A stretch of 64,000 nucleotides of DNA, from contig NZ_BMMH01000009.1 of assembly GCF_014645735.1 (NCBI RefSeq), positions 186,001 to 250,000 of the forward strand, read 5' to 3'. Within the stretch, counting starts at the first letter, position 1. Each line of letters begins with the position of its first letter. This document shows, piece by piece, positions 49,453 to 58,155 of the stretch. Made by a program: the position numbers and the translations under genes. The DNA is from Nocardia jinanensis (lineage in GTDB: Bacteria; Actinomycetota; Actinomycetes; Mycobacteriales; Mycobacteriaceae). Below the pieces are notes generated by a model. That model saw nothing but the letters and a program-made list of their open reading frames with translations, had not been told where the DNA came from and searched no databases.

Positions 49453-50232
49453 TCAGACCGGCGGGACCTGGCATTTCGGGCAGTAGTAGATACCGCGTTC
49501 CCGTCGGCTCACCCGGTCGTATCCGGGCACCGTTTCGCCCAGCATCTCCACTCGTAGCGAGGTTCCGCACCGTCGGCACGGGCGCGGGGCCCGGCCGTAG
49601 GCCAGCGGCCGCCACGGCGGTTGATGCGCGGCTCGGTGCAGTACCCGGTGCGCCTCGTGCACCAGCGCGTACAGATCGTCCACTTCGCCCACCGGGAGCG
49701 CCGGATGGACCCGGCGCAGATAGCAGATCTCGCTCCGATAGATGTTGCCGATACCGGCCAGATTGCGCTGATCGAGCAGGGCGAGGCCGATCGGCCGGGC
49801 CGGATCACGGTTCAGCCGGGCCACCGCCTCGGCGGGATCCCAGCCGGGCCCCAGTAGATCCGGCCCGAGGTTGTCGACCGCGCGGTGTTCCTCGCCGCGC
49901 CGCAGAACCTCCACCAGGCCGAGGTCGAACCCGACGGCCTCGGCGTCGGCGGTACCCAGCACGATCCGTGCGGCGACCCGCGGTTTGGTCCAGCGCTGGC
50001 CGCAGCGGAAGACCCGCCAGGTGCCCTCCATCTTCAGGTGGGTGTGCACGCTGACGGTCTCGGTGCGGACGAACAGATGCTTTCCGTAACTGCCGACGCT
50101 CTCCACCACCTGGCCGCGCAGATCGACGGTCGCGTATCGAGGTACCCGGAAATCGCTGCGGGTCAGTGTCGCACCGTCGAGCGCGGCCCGCAGTCGCGCG
50201 GCCGCGAGGAAGACGACATCACCCTCAGGCAT
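49453..50232 (-). CDS. nei: Fpg/Nei-family DNA glycosylase
   Basis: Bifunctional DNA glycosylase/AP lyase that removes oxidised bases, 259 residues. The product begins MPEGDVVFLAAARL: after Met removal the N-terminal Pro is the nucleophile, with Glu-3, and the EGD order marks the Nei rather than Fpg (PELPE) branch. The H2TH region ALLDQRNLAGIGNIYRSEI (about 152-170) and a C-terminal zinc finger (CRRCGTSL...YYCPKCQ) are complete. ATG 50232 lies 5 nt after TACAGT (50238-50243, minus strand) with no ribosome-binding site, so it may be leaderless. It corresponds to Rv3297, next to lhr. Confidence 0.93.
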   Translation of the reverse strand: MPEGDVVFLAAARLRAALDGATLTRSDFRVPRYATVDLRGQVVESVGSYGKHLFVRTETVSVHTHLKMEGTWRVFRCGQRWTKPRVAARIVLGTADAEAVGFDLGLVEVLRRGEEHRAVDNLGPDLLGPGWDPAEAVARLNRDPARPIGLALLDQRNLAGIGNIYRSEICYLRRVHPALPVGEVDDLYALVHEAHRVLHRAAHQPPWRPLAYGRAPRPCRRCGTSLRVEMLGETVPGYDRVSRRERGIYYCPKCQVPPV

Positions 50233-50420
50233 GAGCGACTGTATCTTTCGGCGTCGCCTCCGCCGCTGCGGGGCCGGGGCGTGTCCATCGGCCCGCTTGC
50301 GGCGTCGCGCCTGGACTCCTGTTCTTCACTCCGGCGCCCTGGAACCGGGGCGGCCCCGACCCCCGACGCAGACCACCCGGGATCGGGCGGAAAGTACGGG
50401 CGGGCGTGCGCCTCGAGCAT

Positions 50421-50543
50421 CTGGGTGGGCTCACGTCCCTACGAGTGTTCGATGGTCGCCGACCTGTGGACGGCCGACTTGATCGCCTGGGTGGGCTCTC
50501 GTCCCTGTCAGTGCTCAATGGTCGCCGATCGATGGACGGCCGA
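50421..50543. repeat. Near-tandem duplication of the lhr 3' end
   Basis: CTGGGTGGGCTCACGTCCCT opens a 57-bp unit at 50421-50478 that is repeated, with scattered differences, at 50487-50543 (period 66). The right copy covers the last codons and the stop of lhr; the left copy has the same tail without the stop. The pattern equals that of cdd: a gene end copied once into the space behind it. Confidence 0.75.
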
Positions 50544-53500
50544 CCGCACGTCGTAGACGCAGGCCCTGCGGGGTCGAGGCGAAACCGGCTTCGGTGAGGA
50601 ACGCGGCGAAGGTGTTGCCGTGCACCGATTCGCCGTCGACCCGGTCGATGACCAGCGAATCCGCCCGCCCGGTCCGGACGAGATCGGCGAGTGCTCCGGC
50701 CGCGGCCTGCCGGGCGATGGGGTCCTCGGTGCAGGTGAGCAGCGTTTTGCCGCCACGCTCCAGATAGAGGACGAGTTCGCCGTCGACCAGTACGACCAGC
50801 GCGCCGGCTTTCCGGCCCGGCCGGTGACCGGCCCCGCCCTCGGTCTTGGGCCAGGGAAGCGCGGCGCCGTAGGGGTTGGCCGGATCGCAGGCCGCGAGGG
50901 CGACCGCCCCGCCCGCCGGGCGCCGGTCGCCGTCGAACGAGCGCAGCCGGTCCACCACATCGGTGGTGGAGAACTGGGCACCGCCGAGCGAATCGATGAA
51001 ATATCCGCGGCGGCAGCGGCCGCGGTCCTCGAATTCGCTGAGCACGCGGTACACGAGTGCGAAACCGCCGGGTACGCCCTCGCTCTGCACCGAGCCCTTG
51101 GTGAGTATGCCGTAGCGTTCCAGCAGTAGATCGGCGGTGGCGTGGGCGCGGACCGTGTTGTCGGTCGCGCGGTCGGGTAACAATGACCAGCGGCCCGCTA
51201 CGGTCGGCGGGCCGGACCGACTCGGCATCGCCGGCCGGGGCAGATAGGTGCGGCCGCGTGGTGCCCGCCGCGGAGTGCGGTGCGCGGTCGGGGTCCGGGT
51301 CGATCCGGACAGCCGGGCTCGGACCGGAGCGAAGGTGTCACCGGAGACCAGACCCGCCCAGACCAGATCCCACAGGGCGGCGGCGACCCCGGCGTCGTCG
51401 AGCAGGCCCGTCGCGTCCGACAGCTGACGGAAGAAATAGGCGCCGCCGCTGTGCAGGACCGGCGGCGCGGTGGGATCGGTAGCGGCGCGGTGGTCCGCCG
51501 CGGCGGTGAGCGTGAGCGCCGGGCCGGCGCCGAGAGCGGTGAGCAGTGCGAGATGGGTGTCGGTGAACTCGGGTTCGTCGGCCGGTGGGAGGGTGAGGGG
51601 AGCCTGGTCGGCCGGGTGCAGCGCGATCCAGCCGTCCTTGGCGTTGATGACGCCGTGGCCGGACCAGCGGACCTCCCCGGTGGCCATGAGCTCGTCGAGG
51701 AAAGCGGGCGTGTAATCGCGGATCCGGGCCGGTAGCACCAGCGATTCCCATGCCGATGCCGGAATCGGGACCCCGGCCAGCTGCTCCACCACCGTCGCGA
51801 CGCCGTCGATACCGCGCAGTTCACCGGTGCCGATGTGCTGCCAGTCGGGCAGGAATCGGCCGAAGGTCCCGGTGGATACCGGTTCGACCTCGTGCCGGGC
51901 GGCGGCGAGACTACGCCGCCGCAACCGGCGCAGTACCTGAGCGTCGCACCATTCGGAGCCGCCGGTCTCGGGGGTGAACTCACCCTCCACCACCCGCTTC
52001 TCGGCGCCCAGTCGGTGCAGTGCCGAGCCCGCGACCGCGGTACCCAGCCCGAACCGGTGTGCGACCGATTCCGTGGTGAACGGACCATGGGTGCGTGCGT
52101 AGCGGGCCACCAGATCGCCGAGCGGGTCGGGCACCGGTTCGATGAACGCGGCCGGGGTGCCGATCGGCAGCGGGACACCGAGTGCATCGCGCAGGCGGGC
52201 GGCGTCCTCGATCGCGGCCCACCACACCTGGCCCGCATAGGACACCTCGAGCGCGCGGCGGGCTCCGGCGAGTTCGGTGAACCAATCCGCCGGGTCCTCC
52301 CGGCAGCGCTCCCGCGCTTCGGCCGCGGTGACCGGTCCGAGTAATCGCAGCAGATCCGCCAACCCCTCCATGTCCCGGGCCTGCCGTTCGGGAGTGCGGC
52401 GCTGGAGCTCCAGTTCGACCTGGGCGATGATCTCGCTGTCCAGTAGTTCTCGCAGTTCGACCCGGCCGAGTAGTTCGGCGAGCAGCGTGGAGTCCAGGGA
52501 CAGGGCGGCGGCCCGGCGTTCGGCCAGTGGGCTGTCGCCGTCGTACATGAACTGGCCGATGTAGTCGAACAGCAGTGCGTTGGCGAACGGCGACGGGGTG
52601 GCGGTCTCCACTTCGACCAGCCGCACCTGGCGGCGTGCCACCCCGGTGAGCAGATCCCGTAGCGCGGGCAGGTCGTATACATCGCGCAGGCATTCGCGCA
52701 CTGTCTCCAGCAGGATCGGAAAATCCGGGAATTTCCTCGCCACATCGAGCAATTGGGCCGACCGCTGGCGCTGCTGCCACAGCGGCGCGCGGCGTCCGGG
52801 GTCGCGGCGCGGCAGTAGCAGCGCCCGGGCGGCGCATTCCCGGAAACGGGAGGCGAACAGTGCCGATCCGCCGACCTGCTCGGTGACCAGTTCGTCGATC
52901 TCGTCCGGTTCGAAGACGAACAGTTCCGCACCCGGCGGCTCGTCGGTGGTATCGGGTAGCCGCACCACGATGCCGTCGTCGGAGGCGTTCGGCGCGGCGT
53001 CGACTCCGAAGCGTTCCCGCAGGCGTGCACCCACGGCCAGCGCCCAGGCCGCGTGTACCGGTAGCCCGTAGGGCGAATGCAGTACCAGCCGCCAGTCACC
53101 CAGTTCGTCACGGAAACGTTCGACCACCAGGGTCCGGTCGGTGGGCAGCCGGCCGGTAGCCGTGCGCTGATCCTCCAGCAGCGCACGGAGATTGGCGGTG
53201 GCGTTCTCGTCCAGCCCGGCGGCGGTGGTCTGTTCGGCCAGTATCTCCGGCGAGGTCTGCGAACCGGCTTTCCGTACGAATTCGCCCAGCGCGGCGCCGA
53301 GTTCGGCGGGGCGGCCGAGTGAATCGCCGTGCCAGAACGGTAATCGCCCGGGCTGTCCGAACGCCGGTGTGACCAGGACGCGGTCGTAGGTGATGTCCTC
53401 GATCCGCCAGCTGGTGGCGCCGAGGGCGAAAACGTCGCCGACCCGTGACTCGTAGACCATCTCCTCGTCGAGTTCGCCCACCCGCGAGGCCTTCTCGCCG

Positions 53501-55086
53501 ACCATGTACACCGCGAACATGCCGCGGTCGGGTATCGCGCCGCCCGAGGTCACCGCGAGTCGCTGGGCACCGGGCCGGCCGGTGAGCGTGCCGGCGTCGC
53601 GGTCCCACACCAATCGCGGCCGCAGTTCGGCGAATTCGTCGGAGGGATAGCGGCCCGCCAGCAGATCGAGCACCGCCTCGTAGGAGGAACGGGGCAGCGA
53701 CGCGTAACTGCCGGTGCCGCGCACTGTATCGAACCAGGTGTCGACGTCCAGCGGTTCCAGGGCGCAGGCCGCGACCGTCTGCTGGGCGAGGATATCGAGG
53801 GGATGCGCCGGTATCTTCAGTGCTTCGATCTGCCCGGACAGCATCCGCTGGGCGGCCACCGCGCAGTGCACGACATCGGTGCGGTGTTTGGGGAACAGCA
53901 CGCCGCGCGATATCTCGCCCACCTGGTGCCCGGCTCGTCCGATCCGCTGTAGGCCGCTCGCCACCGAGGGCGGCGCCTCGACCTGGACCACCAGGTCCAC
54001 CGCGCCCATATCGATACCGAGTTCGAGACTGCTGGTGGCCACCACACAGCGCAACCGGCCGCTCTTGAGATCATCTTCGATGAGGGCCCGCTGTTCTTTG
54101 CTCACCGAGCCGTGGTGGGCGCGGGCGAGCAGTGCCTCGGCGCCGTGGTTGACCTCGGTGGACGGGCCCAGCTGCGCGGGCGGGGGATGGGCGGTTTCGA
54201 CGGACTCGCCGATGCGGTCGGCGTAGGTTTCGTTCAGCCGGGCGGTCAGCCGCTCGGCGAGCCGGCGCGAATTGGCGAACACGATCGAGGAACGGTGCTC
54301 GAGCACGAGTTCGACGATCGCCTCGTCCACATGCGGCCACAGCGAGCCGGGCTGGTCCGAATCGCCGGGCTCGGTCATATCCGGGACCGGGACCCGCACC
54401 GAGAGGTCGAAGGTTTTCGGGGCGGGCGGGGAGACGATGGTGATCGGCGCCGGTCCGACCAGGAACCGGCCCACTTCCTCCGGCGGCCGGACGGTCGCGG
54501 AAAGACCGATCCGCTGCGCCGGTCTCTCGGTGAGGGAATCCAGCCGGGCGAGGGAGAGCGCGAGATGCGATCCCCGTTTGGATCCGGCGATGGCATGTAC
54601 CTCGTCGACGATGACCGTTCGCACGCCGCGCAGGGTCTCCCGGGCCGCGGAGGTGAGCATCAGGAACAACGATTCCGGGGTGGTGATGAGGATATCCGGC
54701 GGAGTGCGCTGCAATCGCCGGCGTTCCTGGGTGGTGGTGTCGCCGGAACGGACTCCGACGCTGATCTCCGGTGCCGGCAGCCCGAGGCGGCGGGCCGTCT
54801 GGCGCACCCCCACCAGCGGCGCCCGCAGATTTCGTTCCACATCCACGGCCAGCGCCTTGAGCGGCGAGATGTAGAGCACCGAGGTACCCGGCTCCGGCGG
54901 AGCGCCCGCGGCCAACTGATCGATGGCCCACAGGAACGCCGACAGGGTCTTACCCGACCCTGTCGGCGCGACGACCAGAGTGTGCGCACCGGCCGCGATC
55001 GCCTGCCACGCCCCCAGCTGCGCGGCCGTCGGCGCGGGGAACGCGCCGTCGAACCATTGCCGGGTGGCGGCGGAGAACTCGGTCAC
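50515..55086 (-). CDS. lhr: Large ATP-dependent helicase Lhr
   Basis: Superfamily 2 DNA helicase of 1523 residues, usual for actinobacterial Lhr-Core plus C-terminal extension. Helicase motifs are in order: TLVVAPTGSGKTLSAFLWAI (Walker A, about 39-58), TTPESLFLMLTS, VIVDEVHAIAGSKRG (DEVH box), LSATVRPPEEV, and in domain 2 VATSSLELGIDMGAVDLVVQ and QRIGRAGHQVG. The rest is the winged-helix and beta-barrel module followed by the long C-terminal region. GTG 55086 (MTEFSAATRQW) is preferred to the in-frame ATG-like start at 55116. Adjacent to nei, as in M. tuberculosis, which supports a repair role. Confidence 0.95.
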   Translation of the reverse strand: MTEFSAATRQWFDGAFPAPTAAQLGAWQAIAAGAHTLVVAPTGSGKTLSAFLWAIDQLAAGAPPEPGTSVLYISPLKALAVDVERNLRAPLVGVRQTARRLGLPAPEISVGVRSGDTTTQERRRLQRTPPDILITTPESLFLMLTSAARETLRGVRTVIVDEVHAIAGSKRGSHLALSLARLDSLTERPAQRIGLSATVRPPEEVGRFLVGPAPITIVSPPAPKTFDLSVRVPVPDMTEPGDSDQPGSLWPHVDEAIVELVLEHRSSIVFANSRRLAERLTARLNETYADRIGESVETAHPPPAQLGPSTEVNHGAEALLARAHHGSVSKEQRALIEDDLKSGRLRCVVATSSLELGIDMGAVDLVVQVEAPPSVASGLQRIGRAGHQVGEISRGVLFPKHRTDVVHCAVAAQRMLSGQIEALKIPAHPLDILAQQTVAACALEPLDVDTWFDTVRGTGSYASLPRSSYEAVLDLLAGRYPSDEFAELRPRLVWDRDAGTLTGRPGAQRLAVTSGGAIPDRGMFAVYMVGEKASRVGELDEEMVYESRVGDVFALGATSWRIEDITYDRVLVTPAFGQPGRLPFWHGDSLGRPAELGAALGEFVRKAGSQTSPEILAEQTTAAGLDENATANLRALLEDQRTATGRLPTDRTLVVERFRDELGDWRLVLHSPYGLPVHAAWALAVGARLRERFGVDAAPNASDDGIVVRLPDTTDEPPGAELFVFEPDEIDELVTEQVGGSALFASRFRECAARALLLPRRDPGRRAPLWQQRQRSAQLLDVARKFPDFPILLETVRECLRDVYDLPALRDLLTGVARRQVRLVEVETATPSPFANALLFDYIGQFMYDGDSPLAERRAAALSLDSTLLAELLGRVELRELLDSEIIAQVELELQRRTPERQARDMEGLADLLRLLGPVTAAEARERCREDPADWFTELAGARRALEVSYAGQVWWAAIEDAARLRDALGVPLPIGTPAAFIEPVPDPLGDLVARYARTHGPFTTESVAHRFGLGTAVAGSALHRLGAEKRVVEGEFTPETGGSEWCDAQVLRRLRRRSLAAARHEVEPVSTGTFGRFLPDWQHIGTGELRGIDGVATVVEQLAGVPIPASAWESLVLPARIRDYTPAFLDELMATGEVRWSGHGVINAKDGWIALHPADQAPLTLPPADEPEFTDTHLALLTALGAGPALTLTAAADHRAATDPTAPPVLHSGGAYFFRQLSDATGLLDDAGVAAALWDLVWAGLVSGDTFAPVRARLSGSTRTPTAHRTPRRAPRGRTYLPRPAMPSRSGPPTVAGRWSLLPDRATDNTVRAHATADLLLERYGILTKGSVQSEGVPGGFALVYRVLSEFEDRGRCRRGYFIDSLGGAQFSTTDVVDRLRSFDGDRRPAGGAVALAACDPANPYGAALPWPKTEGGAGHRPGRKAGALVVLVDGELVLYLERGGKTLLTCTEDPIARQAAAGALADLVRTGRADSLVIDRVDGESVHGNTFAAFLTEAGFASTPQGLRLRRAVGRPSIGDH

Positions 55087-55171
55087 GGAACCCAGTGTGC
55101 ACCGGGGCACCGACACGGGGGTGGATGCGCTGTGCGCCCGGCCGGCGCGGACCGGCCGGGCGCGAGAGCGG

Positions 55172-55450
55172 TCAGGCCGGGGCCCCGTCGACTATTTCGG
55201 GGCCCATGATGTCCGGATCGACGAATTCGGTTTCGGCGAGGTCGGGGGTGAGCAGATCGGGAGTTCTGTCCTCGCCCACGAGTCCGGTCAGCAGGACCAG
55301 GTCCTCGGTCGTTACCCCACCGACCGGCCGGAACTCCCGGCTGAGTCGGCGGCGGAGGAATTCGGTACGGGATATGCCCAGGCCATTGGCTTGCCGGTCG
55401 ATCTCGTCGATAACCGCACCGGGTACGGCGCGGATCAGGATATCTGTCAT
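55172..55450 (-). CDS. Ribbon-helix-helix antitoxin-like protein without toxin
   Basis: 92 residues. The first 40 (MTDILIRAVPGAVIDEIDRQ, then ISRTEFLRRRLSRE) match FitA/VapB-type antitoxin DNA-binding domains; the acidic tail (VDPDIMGPEIVDGAPA) would cover a toxin. ATG 55450 has AGGAGGTGATC (55459-55469) upstream, an 11-base match to the 16S rRNA tail and the strongest ribosome-binding site in the window. Only 85 bp separate its stop from lhr, and no PIN-domain ORF follows, so the toxin is missing or elsewhere. Confidence 0.7.
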   Translation of the reverse strand: MTDILIRAVPGAVIDEIDRQANGLGISRTEFLRRRLSREFRPVGGVTTEDLVLLTGLVGEDRTPDLLTPDLAETEFVDPDIMGPEIVDGAPA

Positions 55451-55538
55451 CCTCGATCACCTCCTGCTGGCAGCGGGGCACGATGGACCGGAAGCCGGTG
55501 GCGTCGAGAGCCGGCTACCGGTGACAGTCCGGCGTTTC

Positions 55539-55544
55539 TATGCT
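55539..55544 (+). promoter_or_regulatory. -10-like TATGCT for a leaderless start
   Basis: TATGCT matches TANNNT and ends 6 nt before GTG 55551, the proposed start of the phosphatase-like gene; there is no ribosome-binding site between them. Confidence 0.4.
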
Positions 55545-55550
55545 TCGACG

Positions 55551-56102
55551 GTGCCTGGTGTTCGAAAACTCGACTTGATCTCCCACGGTGTCACCGAGGC
55601 GTCGCGGGCGGCGCGATTCCCGGCCGACGAACCGCTCACCCCGGCGGGGCGGGCGGCGCTGGCGGACCGGGCGGTCGAACCACCGGCGGGCGCACTGGTG
55701 CTCGCGGGCCCGGAGCGGCGGACCAGAGAGACTGCCCGATTGCTCGGGCTGGACGCCGCACCACTATCGACATTACGCGATCTCGACGCCGGTGCCTGGC
55801 GCGGTGCGGAACTCGGCCTGCCGGGGCCGGAGCAGGTGGGTCGCTGGCTGACCGAGCCCGGGTACCGCGAGCACGGTGGCGAATCGGTGCTGGACATGAT
55901 CGAACGGGCCCGCGGGTGGCTCGACGAGGTCGTCTCCGAAGCGCGGCCCCATACGGTCGCGGTGACGCATCCGGCGGTGATCCGGGCCGTTCTGGTCGTC
56001 ACTCTGGATGCCGCGCCGGAGTCGTTCTGGCGATTCGACGTGGCGCCGGGTGCCCGGGTCCGGTTACACCACCGGACCGCGTGGACGCTGCGGCTGAACT
56101 GA
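55551..56102 (+). CDS. Histidine-phosphatase-family protein with altered RHG motif
   Basis: 183-residue phosphoglycerate-mutase-like protein. The usual LxRHG catalytic start is LDLISHGVTEAS here, so the first Arg of the motif is Ser while the His is kept. Downstream the fold continues: FPADEPLTPAGRAAL, LAGPERRTRETARLLG (second Arg), the Glu/Asp region LRDLDAGAWRGAELG, and VAVTHPAVIRAVLV with the second catalytic His. This SHG/SHA variant is, from memory, a recurring actinobacterial subgroup. Whether it is an active phosphatase is open. GTG 55551 may be leaderless; GTG 55521 is an alternative. Confidence 0.78.
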   Translation: MPGVRKLDLISHGVTEASRAARFPADEPLTPAGRAALADRAVEPPAGALVLAGPERRTRETARLLGLDAAPLSTLRDLDAGAWRGAELGLPGPEQVGRWLTEPGYREHGGESVLDMIERARGWLDEVVSEARPHTVAVTHPAVIRAVLVVTLDAAPESFWRFDVAPGARVRLHHRTAWTLRLN

Positions 56103-56117
56103 GCGGCCCGGTTCCGG

Positions 56118-57896
56118 CTACAGACCGACCGTGGTGCCGAAGGACAGTGGGAAATCGCGGAAGGTGATACTCGCCGGCATCGTTCCGGCAGGTAGGCCGT
56201 AGACCAGATGGGTGCCCAGCGATTCGCCCGGTTGCAGGTTGCGTGGTGCCGCCGCGGCAGCCGCGCGCTGGGCGGTGGCCGTCACATCAGGGCTGTATTT
56301 CGCGCCCGCCGTATCGTTGAGTTCCTGTCCGAGCGGTAGATAGGTCTTCGGCTGGGCCGCGATATTGCGGACCGTGAAGCTGACCACCACGAACGTCCCC
56401 TCGGCACGTTCGATCCCGACCGCGCTCACCCCGGACTCCACGTTCAGCACCGCGAATTCGAAGTTGCCGTCCCGGACCGCGACGCCCGGATCGGCCACGG
56501 TCGCGCTCGCCGGTCCGTCGTCACCGCTGAAGAATCGAATCGACCCGGCACCGGCGACCAGTGCGGCCACACACCCCCCGATCAGGACCAGGGGCACCAC
56601 CACGAGCACGATCAGCCACAGCAGCAGCCGCCGCGATCGGCGCTTGCGGCGCCGGGATGGTTTCGCGACGCGGGTGCGCGGAGTGGGGCGACGGGGTGGA
56701 GGTCCCGGATAGTGGGGTGCGGGGCGGCCTGCCGGGGGACTGCCGTTGTCCCGGCCGTAGGGTGCCGGTCCGGCGATCTGCGCCGGGCCTCCGTATCCGG
56801 GCCGCATCCCGGTCTCCAACCGGGTATAGGACCTGGTGGGCGGGTAAGCGGGAGAAGGCGCCGCGCCGCCGGGAGTGTGTTCGGTGTAGGCCCGGGTCGG
56901 TCGGTACGTGGGGGAATGCGCCGGTTCGCCGGGACGGTGCTCGGTATAGGCCCGGGTGGCCGGGTGGCCGGGCGCGGGTTCGTGAGCCGGGGACGCGGGC
57001 CGGTCGTCCAATTCGTAGTGGCGCGTTCCGGGATGTTCCAGCGCCGGGACGGCGGGATCCACGGTGGTCGCGGCGCCCGTCAGGGCCGCCGCGGCGGCCC
57101 GGGCGAATTCCCCGGCGCTCCGATAGCGATCGGCGGGTTCCTTCGCCATCGCCCGTGCGATCACCCGGTCCAATTCCGCCGGAATCCCCGGCACCAGCGC
57201 GCGCACACTGGGCGGTGTGGTCGTGAGATGGTCGTGCATCTGCCGGGCCGGATCGGTTTCGCCGAACGGGCGGACACCGGCCAGGCATTCGTAGAGCACA
57301 CAACCGAGGGAGTAGATATCGGCACGGGCGTCGGTATGCCCGGTGAACCGTTCGGGCGCCATGTACGCCCAGGTACCGACGGTCAGACCCGACGCCGTGA
57401 GTGCGGGGCTGTCGGCACCCTGTGCGATACCGAAGTCGATGAGGTAGGCGAAACCGTCGCGCCGCACGACGATATTGGACGGTTTCACATCCCGGTGCAC
57501 CAGTCCGGCCCGATGCGCGGCGTCCAGCGCCGCCGCGGTCTGGGTGACGATATCGACGGCGCGCGCGGGCGGCAGTGCGCCGTTCGCGCGCAGGGTCCGG
57601 CTCAGGTCGTCGCCTTCGACGAATTCCATCTCGATGAACAACCGGCCATCCAGCGTGCCGTGCGCGTGGATCGGCACGATATGGCGGTCGTGTAGCCGGG
57701 CGGCGAGTTCGGCCTCGCGTTCGAATCGGCTCCGGTAGGTCTGATCGGCGGCGAGTTCGGCGGGCAGCAGCTTCAGCGCGACCCGTCCGCCCGGGCACCC
57801 ACCGGCCGGTTCGGCGTGGGCGAGCCACACCTGACCCATCCCGCCCTGGCCGAGTAATCGTTCGAGCCGGTAGGGGCCCAATCGCTGCCCGGTCAT
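56118..57896 (-). CDS. Transmembrane Ser/Thr protein kinase (Pkn type)
   Basis: Receptor-like kinase of 592 residues. The kinase domain (about 8-270) has the glycine loop YRLERLLGQGGMGQVWLAH, Lys in VALKLLPAEL, HRDVKPSNIVVRRDG, the DFG in LIDFGIAQGA, and YMAPERFTGHTDARADIYSL. A proline-rich juxtamembrane linker repeats TRAYTEH twice and TRSYTRLE once, likely autophosphorylation sites. One transmembrane helix (LLLWLIVLVVVPLVLIGGCV) leads to an outer domain of about 140 residues (FVVVSFTVRNIAAQPKTYLP) resembling DUF4352/telokin-like folds. ATG 57896 is the family start. A family B element lies 87 bp upstream. Confidence 0.92.
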   Translation of the reverse strand: MTGQRLGPYRLERLLGQGGMGQVWLAHAEPAGGCPGGRVALKLLPAELAADQTYRSRFEREAELAARLHDRHIVPIHAHGTLDGRLFIEMEFVEGDDLSRTLRANGALPPARAVDIVTQTAAALDAAHRAGLVHRDVKPSNIVVRRDGFAYLIDFGIAQGADSPALTASGLTVGTWAYMAPERFTGHTDARADIYSLGCVLYECLAGVRPFGETDPARQMHDHLTTTPPSVRALVPGIPAELDRVIARAMAKEPADRYRSAGEFARAAAAALTGAATTVDPAVPALEHPGTRHYELDDRPASPAHEPAPGHPATRAYTEHRPGEPAHSPTYRPTRAYTEHTPGGAAPSPAYPPTRSYTRLETGMRPGYGGPAQIAGPAPYGRDNGSPPAGRPAPHYPGPPPRRPTPRTRVAKPSRRRKRRSRRLLLWLIVLVVVPLVLIGGCVAALVAGAGSIRFFSGDDGPASATVADPGVAVRDGNFEFAVLNVESGVSAVGIERAEGTFVVVSFTVRNIAAQPKTYLPLGQELNDTAGAKYSPDVTATAQRAAAAAAPRNLQPGESLGTHLVYGLPAGTMPASITFRDFPLSFGTTVGL

Positions 57897-57982
57897 GACG
57901 CACCCTTCCCAGTCACCGCCGGCCCGCGGTCCGGGCGGTCGCGGTGATCGGAGGACCCGCCCGGGGGCCGGACTGTACTCCG

Positions 57983-58049
57983 ACCCTAATAGGGCGCGGC
58001 CGGCGAAGCCCATCCGCAGTCCGCGAGCGGCCGGAGCGAAGAAGCCACA
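57983..58049 (-). repeat. Family B repeat with promoter-like end, upstream of the kinase gene
   Basis: In gene orientation: GCTTCTTCGCTCCGGCCGCT, then GCGGACTGCGGATGGGCTTC, ending CGCCCTATTAGGGT. TAGGGT (57983-57988) fits TANNNT and would give a leader of about 80 nt before the kinase ATG. The hairpin reads TGGGCTTCGCCGG, slightly degraded. Confidence 0.55.
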
Positions 58050-58155
58050 CGCTGCCGCGCCCGGCGGCCAGTGTGAGCTCACCGACCGTCCCCGCCGCCA
58101 GTCCCCATCCGAACCGGGCGCGAGCGCCGCCGCCCCGCTGTGCCAGGGTGATCGG

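Noticed and set aside
50245..50300. A further family B copy between nei and lhr
   Set aside because: GGCGTCGCCTCCGCCGCTGC resembles the left part only; there is no TAGGCT end, and its orientation points away from the nearest start codon.
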